Position numbers and translations under genes: made by a program | Shown: one piece after another, positions 1-8,632 of the stretch | Numbering within the stretch: position 1 is the first letter of the stretch | Layout of the letters: each line of letters opens with the position of its first letter | The notes under the pieces: generated by a model | The model's database searches: none | The model's input: the letters and a program-made list of their open reading frames with translations, nothing else | Told to the model about the DNA's origin: nothing | Origin: JBEVEP01 sp040512755 | GTDB lineage: Bacteria > Pseudomonadota > Alphaproteobacteria > Rhizobiales > Rhizobiaceae | Length of the DNA: 29,766 nt | Direction of reading: 5' to 3' | Assembly: GCA_040512755.1 (NCBI GenBank) | Contig: JBEVEP010000043.1 | Span: 1 to 29,766 of the forward strand

Positions 1-384
1 GAGGCGCAGCCACGCCTCAAGGCGCTCGGTATTGATGGGGATCGGGCCGAAACGTTCTGGCTGGCCGTGCGGGGCAATCTCGACACGCAGGCCGACGCCG
101 CGCGATGGTGGCGGATCATCGAGGAGGGCCCGGAGACATCCGAAGAGCTTACCGCAGATGATCGGGATTTCGTGCGGCAAGCGTTCGATCTTCTGCCGGA
201 GGAGCCTTGGGACCGGACGACTTGGAAGAGCTGGACCGATCAGGTCAAGGAGAAGACGGATCGCAAGGGCAGGGCATTATTCATGCCACTCAGACTCGCG
301 CTTACGGGCCTGCCTTCGGGCCCGGAGCTTGCAGATCTATTGCCCCTTCTGGGTCGGGCAAAAACTTTGGGCCGACGACCCTGA
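1..384 (+). CDS. gltX: Glutamyl-tRNA synthetase, C-terminal part (gene cut by the window start)
   Basis: The reading frame is open from base 1 and ends at TGA 382-384, giving the last 127 residues or so of a protein whose start lies outside the window. The tail has the anticodon-binding-domain signature of bacterial GluRS: a Trp-rich helix (WKSWTDQVKE) followed by GRALFMPLRLALTG and a closing run of small and hydrophobic residues (PSGPELADLLPLLGR). The enzyme charges tRNA-Glu with glutamate in the cytoplasm. Rhizobia often carry two gltX paralogues, and this fragment does not tell which one it is. The last 83 bp overlap tail-to-tail with the DUF2865 gene on the other strand. The family call is firm; the catalytic domain with its HIGH and KMSKS motifs is not visible. 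Confidence 0.9.
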   Translation, partial: EAQPRLKALGIDGDRAETFWLAVRGNLDTQADAARWWRIIEEGPETSEELTADDRDFVRQAFDLLPEEPWDRTTWKSWTDQVKEKTDRKGRALFMPLRLALTGLPSGPELADLLPLLGRAKTLGRRP

Positions 385-1438
385 CCTTCCTTTCGCCGGG
401 CGGAGGCAATTGGGTCGGTGGGGGCGATGACGCAACGCCGGCGGTTGGAGCGGCAGGCTCGCCGAATGTGGTGATGCTTCCTGAAGAACGCTCCTTCGCT
501 TTCGCGGCGCCCGGCTCGGGGGCAGGAAGCGCTCCCGGAGCGCGAGGATTTCCGCCGATGACCGAGAAGCCACGTGCGGGCTTGCAGCTGCATGCCGGGC
601 GGCGGACGGTGTCCGCGCGCCGATAGCGGAAGGCGGCTGGCAATTCTTCGTAGGTTCGTCCGGTGGCCGTCGAAACCATGCTTGCCGCGCTGTCGATGCC
701 GATATCCTGATAAAAGAGCTGCACGTCAGTTCCGGGACAGGTCGCCTCGCATTGATGTTGATCGCGCTGGAATTCATCCACAGACGATGCGGGCGAGATC
801 GGGAAATAGTAGCCGTCGCAGGTGCGCACGCAGACTGTGCGATAGTGATCGTAGAGGCCGAATTGATCCGATTGACCGGGGACGATCACGCGGCCGGCGC
901 CGTATGACAGTTCTTCCCCGTCACTGTCGTCCCACTCCAGACTGTCGTCGAAAAGGTGGCCGGAGGGCGACGGGCCAAGGCCCGTCCCGTCATCCTCTCC
1001 GGGTAGGTCCTGTCTCGCCAGGGTGGTGCTGCGACAGCCATTGGCATCGAGCGCGGCCAGAAGGCGAGAATACTCGCTCTGCGCCCCGCTTCCTTGCGCG
1101 AGTTCCCGTCGCCGGCTCTGGAGGCCGGCAAGGTTTTGCACCATGCGTTCGATGGTGAGATTGAGGGAATCACAAAGATCCGGGCCGGCTTCCCGAAGGG
1201 AGTATCCGCATCGCGCCTCCCGAGCCTGCGTGCGGGCCTTGTTCAATTCCTCGCGCTGAGTGGCAACGGCACGATCGTACTTCGCGAGCTGCGATCGATC
1301 GCTGCCGAATGAGGCTTGGGCAAGTTCCGTTTCGAGCTGCAGGCACAGCCGCTCGTTGGCAGAGGCATGACTGGGGGCGAGCCCTAACCAGGCTGCCAGC
1401 GCTGCGGCTTTCCAAATGTCTCGCGGCCCCCCAGCCAT
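302..1438 (-). CDS. DUF2865 domain exported protein
   Basis: A 378-residue protein with an N-terminal hydrophobic segment (about residues 10-27, ending SHASA before NE) that looks like a cleavable signal peptide, so it is probably periplasmic. Residues about 30-120 are helical and charged. Residues about 199-290 hold the conserved block typical of DUF2865: YRTVCVRTCDGYYFPIS, then C230 and C234 in QCEATCPGTDVQLFY, and a PACSCKP end. The paired cysteines suggest disulphides. The C-terminal 80 residues are Pro/Ala/Gly-rich and probably disordered. The family occurs in Hyphomicrobiales and has no assigned function that I know of. The 3' end overlaps the gltX stop region by 83 bp. Its promoter must lie in the 92-bp gap after the malic enzyme gene. 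The family call is good; the exact start is less certain. Confidence 0.82.
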   Translation of the reverse strand: MAGGPRDIWKAAALAAWLGLAPSHASANERLCLQLETELAQASFGSDRSQLAKYDRAVATQREELNKARTQAREARCGYSLREAGPDLCDSLNLTIERMVQNLAGLQSRRRELAQGSGAQSEYSRLLAALDANGCRSTTLARQDLPGEDDGTGLGPSPSGHLFDDSLEWDDSDGEELSYGAGRVIVPGQSDQFGLYDHYRTVCVRTCDGYYFPISPASSVDEFQRDQHQCEATCPGTDVQLFYQDIGIDSAASMVSTATGRTYEELPAAFRYRRADTVRRPACSCKPARGFSVIGGNPRAPGALPAPEPGAAKAKERSSGSITTFGEPAAPTAGVASSPPPTQLPPPGERKVRVVGPKFLPDPEGAIDLQAPGPKAGP

Positions 1439-1530
1439 GAACCCTCCGCATCGATAGCGAACAACGGAACCTATTGTGCAGATGTTACCATTTCACGTTA
1501 AAAAACGCTCTGATTACGCCGCTACAGCCC

Positions 1531-3858
1531 TCACGCCGACTTTGTCGCCTCCTGCGCCAGTTGCGCGGCTTCGACGACAGCAAGCGCCGTCATGTTGACC
1601 ACACCGCGCGACGTGACCGATGGCGTCAATATGTGCGCCGGCTTGGCCGCACCGAGCAGGATCGGCCCGACGTGCAAGGCATCCATCATCTGCTTGACCG
1701 TGGTGAGCGCGATATTCGCGGAATCGAGGTTCGGGAAAACCAGCAAATTGGCTTCGCCCTTGAGTGTCGAGTGCGGGTAGACGCGCTGACGCAATTGCTC
1801 GGAAAGGGCCGAATCGCCGTGCATCTCGCCGTCGGCTTGAAGGTTCGGCGCGATGCGCTGGAGAATCTTGGCCGCTGCCCGCATTTTCAGCGCGCTGGCC
1901 GAATCGCGCGAGCCGAAGTTGGAGTGCGACAGGAGCGCCGCCTTCGGCTCGATGCCGAAACGGCTGATCTCTTCGGCCGCGAGCAGCGTCATTTCCGCGA
2001 TTTCCTCGGCAGTCGGGTCGACCGAAACGTAAGTGTCTGTAAAGAACACGATGCCGCGCTGGGTGATCAGCATCGAAAGCGTCGACAGATCCCGATCCCG
2101 CACGCCGTCGCGCGGCCCAATGATCTGCTGCACGTTGCGCAAGTGCCGTTCGAACCGGCCCTCGAGCCCGCAGATCATCGCGTCGGCATCGCCGCGTTTC
2201 AGCGCAAGCGCCGCAATCACCGTCGAATTCGTGCGAACCAGGGTCCGGGCCGCTTCGGGCGTGACGCCGCGACGGCCGGTCAGTTCGATCAGCAGGTCGA
2301 CATAGTCGCGATAGCGCGGGTCATCCTCGGGATTGATCAGCTCGAAATCGACGCCGGGCCTGATCTTCAATCCGTAGCGGCGAAGCCGGACGTCGACGAC
2401 ATGCGGCCGGCCGATTAGGATAGGCTGTGCGGTGGCTTCCTCGAGCACGACCTGCGCAGCCCGCAGCACGCGCTCGTCCTCGCCATCGGCATAGATCACC
2501 CGCTTGGACGCCGCGTTCTTCGCAGCCGAGAAAACGGGCTTCATGACAAGCCCCGAACGGAACACGAAGCGGCTCAGGCGGTCCAGATAGGCGGGCATGT
2601 CCTCAATCGGACGCGTGGCGACGCCGCTATCGCAGGCGGCCTTGGCGACTGCCGGCGCGATGCGCAGGATCAGCCGCGGGTCGAACGGCGAAGGGATAAG
2701 GAAATCCGGCCCGAATGTAGGCGTCTCGCCGGAATAGGCGCGGGCGGCGATATCTGACGGTTCCTCGCGGGCGAGCGCCGCGATGGCGCGGACAGCCGAC
2801 ATCTTCATCTCTTCGTTGATCGCCTTCGCCCCGCAGTCGAGCGCTCCACGGAAGATGTAAGGAAAACAAAGTACGTTATTGACCTGATTGGGAAAATCCG
2901 AACGGCCCGTGCAGATCATCGCATCCGGCCGGGCCGCACGCGCCACCTCCGGCATGATCTCGGGAGTAGGGTTGGCGAGCGCCAGGATCAGTGGCTTTTC
3001 CGCCATGTATTGCAGCAACTCGGGCTTCAATACCCCGGCCGCCGACAGACCGAGGAAGACATCTGCGCCGCCGATGACGTCGGCAAGCGTGCGGGCCTCC
3101 GTTTCCTTGACGTAGGGGTCTTTCCAGCGGTCCATCTCCTCGATGCGGCCTTTGTAAGCCACGCCATGACGGTCAGTGACCCAGATGTTCTCGTGCTTCG
3201 CGCCAAGGGAAACCAGCAGGTTCAGGCAGGCGAGCGCCGCAGCGCCCGCGCCGGAAGTGACGATCTTGATGTTCTCGATCGCCTTTCCCGCGAATTCGAG
3301 CCCGTTCAATACGGCGGCGGCGACGATGATCGCTGTGCCGTGCTGGTCGTCGTGGAAGACGGGAATGCCCATGCGAGCCTTCAGGCGTTCTTCGACCTCG
3401 AAGCATTCGGGCGCCTTGATGTCCTCGAGATTGATGCCGCCAAATGTCGGCTCCAGAGCTGCCACCGTTTCGACCATGCGGTCGATCTCCGGCGCGTCGA
3501 TCTCGATATCGAACACATCGATGCCGGCAAACTTCTTGAACAGCACCGCCTTGCCTTCCATCACCGGCTTGGACGCCAAAGGGCCGATATTGCCGAGGCC
3601 GAGAACCGCTGAACCGTTCGAGATCACCGCGACCAGATTGGCGCGCGCCGTATAGTCGGCGGCCAGCGCGGGATCGTCCTTGATGGCAAGACAGGGCGCT
3701 GCGACCCCGGGCGAATAGGCGAGAGCCAGGTCGCGCTGGTTGCCCAGGGGCTTCGTCGCCTGGATTTCAAGCTTTCCGGGGGTCGGATACTTGTGGAAGT
3801 ACAATGCCGCCTCATCGAGATCGGAGCCCTCGGCGGCCTTCTTCGTTTCGACGTTCAT
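1531..3858 (-). CDS. maeB: NADP-dependent malic enzyme (malic enzyme-phosphotransacetylase fusion)
   Basis: The 775-residue length is typical of the MaeB/Tme class, which oxidatively decarboxylates malate to pyruvate and makes NADPH. The N-terminal malic domain (about 17-165) shows AYSPGVAAPC with candidate Tyr48, the catalytic-type lysine in MEGKAVLFKKFAG (K103), and metal ligands in LEDIKAPE (E145, D146) and FHDDQHGTA (D170/D171). A Rossmann domain follows with GAGAAA at 203-208. The C-terminal half (about 435-760) is the phosphotransacetylase-like domain (YADGEDERVLRAA, GPILLGAAKPAHIL). In this family that domain lacks transacetylase activity and is thought to have a regulatory role. A GGGAG ribosome site precedes the ATG by about 7 nt. 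In rhizobia the enzyme feeds acetyl-CoA synthesis when cells grow on C4-dicarboxylates. NADP rather than NAD preference is inferred and not decided by a residue I can point to. Confidence 0.95.
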   Translation of the reverse strand: MNVETKKAAEGSDLDEAALYFHKYPTPGKLEIQATKPLGNQRDLALAYSPGVAAPCLAIKDDPALAADYTARANLVAVISNGSAVLGLGNIGPLASKPVMEGKAVLFKKFAGIDVFDIEIDAPEIDRMVETVAALEPTFGGINLEDIKAPECFEVEERLKARMGIPVFHDDQHGTAIIVAAAVLNGLEFAGKAIENIKIVTSGAGAAALACLNLLVSLGAKHENIWVTDRHGVAYKGRIEEMDRWKDPYVKETEARTLADVIGGADVFLGLSAAGVLKPELLQYMAEKPLILALANPTPEIMPEVARAARPDAMICTGRSDFPNQVNNVLCFPYIFRGALDCGAKAINEEMKMSAVRAIAALAREEPSDIAARAYSGETPTFGPDFLIPSPFDPRLILRIAPAVAKAACDSGVATRPIEDMPAYLDRLSRFVFRSGLVMKPVFSAAKNAASKRVIYADGEDERVLRAAQVVLEEATAQPILIGRPHVVDVRLRRYGLKIRPGVDFELINPEDDPRYRDYVDLLIELTGRRGVTPEAARTLVRTNSTVIAALALKRGDADAMICGLEGRFERHLRNVQQIIGPRDGVRDRDLSTLSMLITQRGIVFFTDTYVSVDPTAEEIAEMTLLAAEEISRFGIEPKAALLSHSNFGSRDSASALKMRAAAKILQRIAPNLQADGEMHGDSALSEQLRQRVYPHSTLKGEANLLVFPNLDSANIALTTVKQMMDALHVGPILLGAAKPAHILTPSVTSRGVVNMTALAVVEAAQLAQEATKSA

Positions 3859-4013
3859 TTTCGGCTCCCTCGGGAATGTGTGCGTCCGCCGGTTTTATCA
3901 TGCGCAGATGGAATCGCGAGATGCCTTAGCGCAAAAAGAGTGGCACACAACTACGTGGTGAATAAGATGCAATATCAATAAGCTGCGCCTATATTCTCGC
4001 GTTTTAATCGCAC

Positions 4014-4784
4014 TTAGAAGGCGCTGATATAACTGCCGCCATCCACCGGAATGTTCTGTCCCGTGAGATAGCCGGCATGGACTGAACAGAAGAACGCGCA
4101 AATCTGGCCGAACTCTTCGGGCGTGCCGAGCCGTTTGGCCGGGATATCGGCAATCAAGGCCGAGCGCTTTTCCTCGTCCGAAAGGGGTTGGCCGCCACGC
4201 GAGGCCCCGCGCAGCCTGTCGGTATCGAGCTTGCCCGGAAGCAGATTGTTGATGGTAACATTGCGGTCTGCCACCGTACGGGCAACTCCTGCCAGAAATG
4301 CGGTCAGCCCCGCACGTGCCCCGGACGAAACGTCCAGCCCGGAGATCGGTACATAGACGGAAAGCGAAGTGATGTTGACGATGCGGCCAAAACCGCGATC
4401 CGCCATGCCGCCGATCACCGCCTGTATGAGCTCCAGCGGCGTCACCATGTTGTTGGTCACGCCTTCGAGAATCTGGGCTCTGGTGAGGTCCTGAAACTCG
4501 CGGCGAGGCGGGCCGCCATTGTTGTTGACCAGAATGTCCGGTTCCGGACAGGCGTCGAGAAGCGCTTTCTGGACATCAGGGTTCGACACATCGCCGGCGA
4601 CTTCGATAACGGCTACCCCGAACCTGTCGCGAATTTCGCTCGCTGTGGCGGTAAGGCGCGTCTCGTCGCGTCCATTGACGACAAGGTCGCAACCGGCCTC
4701 CCCCAGAGCAAGGGCGCACCCACGGCCAAGCCCCCGGCTCGATGCGCAAATGATCGCCTTCCGGCCTTTGATGCCCAGATCCAT
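4014..4784 (-). CDS. SDR-family protein with degenerate catalytic motif
   Basis: A 256-residue classical-length short-chain dehydrogenase/reductase fold. The N-terminal glycine motif is ASSRGLGRG (14-22), where TGxxxGIG is usual. It is followed by the GDV aspartate (D65) and a VNNNGGPP motif (about 86-93) at the NNAG position. Ser140 (VNITSLS) fits the catalytic serine. The YxxxK pair, however, is replaced by Ser153 and Arg157 (VSSGARAGL). A recognised BKR-like SDR subgroup is described as lacking perfect cofactor and catalytic motifs, and this protein fits it. It may have altered chemistry or a binding role, although it would usually be labelled 3-oxoacyl-ACP reductase. A GGGAG site lies 8 nt before the ATG. 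It is transcribed divergently from the metallophosphoesterase gene across 123 bp. Confidence 0.85.
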   Translation of the reverse strand: MDLGIKGRKAIICASSRGLGRGCALALGEAGCDLVVNGRDETRLTATASEIRDRFGVAVIEVAGDVSNPDVQKALLDACPEPDILVNNNGGPPRREFQDLTRAQILEGVTNNMVTPLELIQAVIGGMADRGFGRIVNITSLSVYVPISGLDVSSGARAGLTAFLAGVARTVADRNVTINNLLPGKLDTDRLRGASRGGQPLSDEEKRSALIADIPAKRLGTPEEFGQICAFFCSVHAGYLTGQNIPVDGGSYISAF

Positions 4785-4907
4785 GACAGCGTCTCCCTAA
4801 TTTGCGGGGGCCAAACTATCCCGCTCGATCCATCGACCGCAACCGTCATACGGCTGTTGCATGAATCGGGGCATAGCGATTGCGCCGCAACCGATTGGAA
4901 AAGCTGG

Positions 4908-5726
4908 ATGTCCGGCGAAACGCCCCGCAACTTTCGAACGCTGTTCATTTCCGACGTCCATCTTGGCTCGAAACCCGCCAAGGCGGAGTTCCTGATCGAC
5001 TTTCTGCGGCATCACGATGCAGAAACGATCTACCTGGTCGGCGACATCGTGGATGGATGGCGGCTGCGCAGGGCCTGGCATTGGCCGCAATCGCACAATG
5101 ACGTAGTGCAAAAGTTGCTGCGCAAAGCGCGGAAGGGCACGCGTGTTACCTACATTGCGGGCAACCATGACGAGTTTCTGCGGATGTTCCAGGGCAGGCA
5201 TTTCGGCGGCATCGTCGTTGCGGACCGAGCCGTCCACGAGGCGGCTGATGGCCGCAAATTCCTGGTCATCCACGGCGACCAGTTCGATGCCATCGTCCAC
5301 AATGTACGTTGGCTGGCCTATCTGGGTGACAAGGCCTATGACCTCGCCATCGTCACCAACCGCGTGGTTGCGCGCTTCCGCCGCATTTTCGGTATGCCGT
5401 ATTGGTCGTTCTCCTCATGGGCCAAGGTGAGGGTCAAGAAGGCGGTCAGTTTTATCAGTCATTTCCAGCAAATCGTCGTCGAAGAGGCGCGCCGGTCCAA
5501 CGTGGACGGCGTCATTTGCGGGCATATCCACCACGCCGCGATCGAAGCGATTGGGGGCGTCGAATACATCAACACCGGCGATTGGGTTGAAAGCTGTACG
5601 GCCGTCGCCGAACACTTCGACGGCTCGATGGAAATCATCCACTGGGCGCAGGTGCTGGCGTCACCGATCGCGGCGAGACGCCTCGTGACAGTGGTCAACG
5701 ACAATGAGGCAACCGAGGCGGCCTGA
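4908..5726 (+). CDS. LpxH-like metallophosphoesterase (UDP-2,3-diacylglucosamine diphosphatase family)
   Basis: A 272-residue calcineurin-fold phosphoesterase. The metal-ligand motifs appear in order: ISDVHLGS (DxH), VGDIVDGW (GDxxD), AGNHDEF (GNHD), the histidine in VIHGDQFD, and CGHIHH (GHxH). The flanking sequence, with WRLRRAWHWPQSHNDV and NTGDWVES, is characteristic of the LpxH/YbbF-like group, which cleaves the pyrophosphate of UDP-diacylglucosamine in lipid A synthesis. Many alphaproteobacteria use LpxI for that step, so the true substrate here is an inference. The ATG at 4908 is chosen because the conserved domain starts about 12 residues later; the frame stays open far upstream, but that stretch is antisense to the SDR gene and has no family resemblance. 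It faces the GGT-like gene tail-to-tail. Confidence 0.88.
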   Translation: MSGETPRNFRTLFISDVHLGSKPAKAEFLIDFLRHHDAETIYLVGDIVDGWRLRRAWHWPQSHNDVVQKLLRKARKGTRVTYIAGNHDEFLRMFQGRHFGGIVVADRAVHEAADGRKFLVIHGDQFDAIVHNVRWLAYLGDKAYDLAIVTNRVVARFRRIFGMPYWSFSSWAKVRVKKAVSFISHFQQIVVEEARRSNVDGVICGHIHHAAIEAIGGVEYINTGDWVESCTAVAEHFDGSMEIIHWAQVLASPIAARRLVTVVNDNEATEAA

Positions 5727-5757
5727 ACGGGAACGCCGAAATCCTCGCCTCTGGCTT

Positions 5758-5785
5758 TGCGGATATGGCTCAAACCCAATCCGCA
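5758..5785. terminator. Inverted repeat between convergent genes, possible bidirectional terminator
   Basis: TGCGGAT (5758-5764) and ATCCGCA (5779-5785) form a 7-bp perfect stem with a 14-nt loop. It lies in the 68-bp gap between the convergent metallophosphoesterase and GGT-like genes. There is no T-tract on either side, so it may be a transcription pause or RNA-end stabilising structure rather than a classical terminator. Confidence 0.35.
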
Positions 5786-5794
5786 GACCAGGTT

Positions 5795-7399
5795 TCAATA
5801 AGCCAGCGCGCAGCCGTCCTTGCGCGGATCCGAGCCGGCCTGAAGCACGCCATGGGACGTGTCAATCATGATTGCCTGGCCACCGCCAAGGGGCATCTCG
5901 GCCATCTTGATCTCGTGGCCCAGCGCCGCGAGACCGTTCAGCACATCCTCGCGGATGCCGCGCTCCGCCTCAAAGCGACCCATCTGGTGAAAGCCACGGG
6001 CGCAGTCGATGGCTTCCTGCACATTCATGCCAAAGTCGAGAATATTGGTCAGCACGTGGCATTGGCCGACCGGCTGGAAGCCGCCGCCCATCACGCCGAA
6101 ACAGAGCCAGGGCTTGCCGTCCTTCATGGCCATTGACGGGATGATGGTATGCAGGGGGCGCTTCCATGGCGCCACGCAATTGGGATGCGCGGGATCGACG
6201 CGGAAGCCGACGCCACGGTTCTGCAGCAGCACGCCGGTCTTCGGGCTGCTCAGGCCGGTGCCATAAGACCAGAACAAGGAGTTGATGAAGGAGCAGGCAT
6301 TGCCCTTTTCGTCGACCACGCTGATATAGACCGTATCGCGATATGTGGACCTGCCGGCCGGACCCAATGCCGGCATGGTCTTCTTCAGGTCGATGCGGCC
6401 GCGAAGCTCGTCGGCGAAGCCGGCCGAAAGCAGCTTTTGCACAGGCACATCGGCAAAGGCGGGGTCGGCGACATACATGTCGCACGCCTGGAAGGCCAGC
6501 CTTGTGGCCTCGGCTTCGATATGGAAACGCTCGACGCCGACCGGATCGTATTTGCTCAAGTCGAAGCCGCTCAGGATGTTGAGCATCAGCAATGTCGTGA
6601 TGCCGACGCCGTTCGGCGGAATCTCCAGCACCTCGATGCCCCGATAGGTCGTCGAAATCGGCTCGACCCAGAAGGCCTCCTGGGTGGCGAAATCCTCCAG
6701 CGCATGCATGCCGCCCACGCTGCGTAGATAGGCCACTATGTCCTCGGCGACCCAGCCAGTATAGAATCCGTCGCGGCCTTTGGCGGCGATCTCCCGGAAG
6801 ACTTTCGCATGCTCGGGCTGGTGGAAGACCTCGCCGGCTTTCGGGGCACGTCCGCCGTCTTTCAACCACATGCGCGCGGAATTGGCGTCCGCCTTCAGCT
6901 TGCCTTCATTGCGACTCCAATCGGTGGCGACGCGCTCGGTCACCGCAAACCCTTCCTCGGCATGACGGATGGCGGGCTGCAGCAGCTCGGCCAGCGGCAT
7001 GGAGCCGAAACGCTGGTTCAGCTTGCTCCAAGAATCGATCGCGCCGGGGATGGTGACGGCATGCACCGAGGTCAGCTCGATCTCTTTCAGTCCCTGCTTC
7101 AGCAGATGCTCTGCGGTTAGGCCCCTGGGCGCGCGGCCCGAGCCGTTCAGGCCATAGACCTTGCCGCCCTTTGTGGTGTTACTTGCGGGAGCGAAGAGGA
7201 CGAAATTGTCGCCGCCGATGCCGGTCGAACCCGGCTCGACCACGCATTGCACCGCGCAGGCGGCGATAGCGGCATCGGCGGCATTGCCGCCGTGGCGCAG
7301 GATCTCGATGGCGGCGAGCGTGGAAAGAGAATGCGAGGTGGCGGCGGCGCCGTGCCGGCCCATGACGACGGAACGGCCGGGCAGTTGCAGGTCACGCAT
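5795..7399 (-). CDS. Gamma-glutamyltransferase family protein, cytoplasmic type
   Basis: A 534-residue protein of the Ntn-hydrolase GGT family. The N-terminal block HGGNAADAAIAACAVQ and the EPGSTGIGGDNF motif are family hallmarks. The predicted autoprocessing and nucleophile residue is Thr356 in RDTVYISVVDEKGN, at the start of what would be the small subunit. GVMGGGFQPVGQ follows, and the C-terminus GSDPRKDGCALAY is typical. There is no signal peptide, unlike periplasmic E. coli Ggt, so it resembles the YwrD-like cytoplasmic branch. It may hydrolyse gamma-glutamyl compounds or acylated amino-acid-like substrates; the exact substrate is unknown. Only a weak ribosome site precedes the ATG at 7399. 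It is divergent from the DMT transporter gene across a 209-bp gap. Confidence 0.9.
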   Translation of the reverse strand: MRDLQLPGRSVVMGRHGAAATSHSLSTLAAIEILRHGGNAADAAIAACAVQCVVEPGSTGIGGDNFVLFAPASNTTKGGKVYGLNGSGRAPRGLTAEHLLKQGLKEIELTSVHAVTIPGAIDSWSKLNQRFGSMPLAELLQPAIRHAEEGFAVTERVATDWSRNEGKLKADANSARMWLKDGGRAPKAGEVFHQPEHAKVFREIAAKGRDGFYTGWVAEDIVAYLRSVGGMHALEDFATQEAFWVEPISTTYRGIEVLEIPPNGVGITTLLMLNILSGFDLSKYDPVGVERFHIEAEATRLAFQACDMYVADPAFADVPVQKLLSAGFADELRGRIDLKKTMPALGPAGRSTYRDTVYISVVDEKGNACSFINSLFWSYGTGLSSPKTGVLLQNRGVGFRVDPAHPNCVAPWKRPLHTIIPSMAMKDGKPWLCFGVMGGGFQPVGQCHVLTNILDFGMNVQEAIDCARGFHQMGRFEAERGIREDVLNGLAALGHEIKMAEMPLGGGQAIMIDTSHGVLQAGSDPRKDGCALAY

Positions 7400-7608
7400 G
7401 GGATTGGGATTCCGGCAGGCTCGGGAAAACTCGGGACCCGGAGCTTATGCTTACGCCGGCTGGATGGAAAGGCCACGCCGCTTTCGGTCACGCCGTTCTC
7501 AACTATATGGCTCGTTTGACGCACACCGTTTGGTCTCACACATTGGAGTGTCGCTGTTGCCGCAGTCGCTCGTGCGCTATCGATGAGCGATATGCGACGG
7601 AGACAATC

Positions 7609-8469
7609 ATGCAGCGCACGACGAAAGGGTGGGGAAGCGGCCTGCTCGGCGTCATCATCTTCAGCGGTTCGCTACCGGCGACTCGCGTTGCCGTCGGTGG
7701 ATTCACGCCGCTGTTCCTGACCTCAGCCCGTGCGGTCATCGCGGCTCTGCTTGGCGCGGCTCTGCTTCTCGCACTTCGCCAAAAACCTCCGGAGAAGAGG
7801 GATCTCGCGCCGCTCACGGTGGTGGCGATCGGGGTGGTGATTGGCTTTCCGCTCCTGACGGCGCTGGCGCTCCGGCACATCACCTCTGCCCGTTCGATTG
7901 TCTTCATCGGTCTCCTGCCGCTTGCGACCGCGATTTTCGGCGTTGTCCGGGCCGGCGAGCGGCCAAGGCCGGCCTTCTGGCTGTTCTCGGCCGTCGGGGC
8001 CGCGTCGGTCGCCGGCTTCGCCCTCGCGAACAGCAGTTTCGCTGTGCCAGCAGGCGATCTGCTCATGGTCGCCGCGATCGTGCTCTGCGGTCTCGGCTAT
8101 GCCGAGGGCGCCAGCCTTTCGCGCCGCCTCGGCGGATGGCAGGTGATCTCGTGGGCGCTCGTGGTCGCGCTCCCCGTCATGGCTGTGATCGCCGTCGCCA
8201 CCTTGCCGGATGTCTGGATCGGGATCGGTGGCCCGGCCTGGCTAGGGCTGGCGTATGTTTCGGTCTTCAGCATGCTTGTCGGCTTCGTCTTCTGGTACAG
8301 GGGACTCGCGCTTGGCGGCATCGCCGGGGTTGGTCAGCTTCAATTGCTCCAGCCCTTCTTCGGCCTGTTGCTTGCGGGGCTGCTTCTCGGCGAACCGGTC
8401 GCCTGGTCGATGATCGCGGTGACCGGGCTGGTCGTTCTCTGCGTCGCCGGCGCCAAGCGCTTTGCCTGA
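7609..8469 (+). CDS. DMT superfamily (EamA) transporter
   Basis: A 286-residue, very hydrophobic protein with about ten predicted membrane helices in two similar halves of five, as in EamA/RhaT-type drug/metabolite exporters. The first half starts GLLGVIIFSGSLPATRVA; the second carries FVFWYRGLALGGIAGVGQLQ, LLQPFFGLLLAGLLLGE and a closing hydrophobic helix, all characteristic of EamA. The ATG at 7609 is preferred because GGAG sits 6 nt upstream and the frame further upstream (from 7447) encodes a non-hydrophobic, Arg/Cys-rich stretch unlike the family. A TTGACG box lies at 7516-7521 and could be a -35 element, but its partner is weak. The substrate cannot be told. It is co-directional with the MFS gene, 163 bp away. 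Confidence 0.9.
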   Translation: MQRTTKGWGSGLLGVIIFSGSLPATRVAVGGFTPLFLTSARAVIAALLGAALLLALRQKPPEKRDLAPLTVVAIGVVIGFPLLTALALRHITSARSIVFIGLLPLATAIFGVVRAGERPRPAFWLFSAVGAASVAGFALANSSFAVPAGDLLMVAAIVLCGLGYAEGASLSRRLGGWQVISWALVVALPVMAVIAVATLPDVWIGIGGPAWLGLAYVSVFSMLVGFVFWYRGLALGGIAGVGQLQLLQPFFGLLLAGLLLGEPVAWSMIAVTGLVVLCVAGAKRFA

Positions 8470-8632
8470 GCGATGCGGAGCCGCCTGTCCGGAAGCGCTG
8501 GAAAGCGTCATGCTGCCATACGCGCTAGTGGCGGCGAACTGTTGGGCCAGCCGGTTTCCCGCGCGAAGCGGTCGTGATAAGGCCAGGCGAATACGGCGCT
8601 ATTGTCCCTCCGCCTGATTCATCCGGTCATCG

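Noticed and set aside
1474..2418. 314-residue plus-strand frame opposite the malic enzyme gene
   Set aside because: Lies fully inside a strongly supported gene; Arg-rich composition with no recognisable domain.
4839..4860. Imperfect inverted repeat (GCAAC ... GTTGC) between the SDR and phosphoesterase genes
   Set aside because: Arms of 5 and 3 bp with a bulge; this is expected by chance in GC-rich DNA, although an operator is not excluded.
4188..4907. Upstream extension of the metallophosphoesterase frame to 512 residues
   Set aside because: The added 240 residues are antisense to the SDR gene, and the phosphoesterase fold begins only after Met at 4908.
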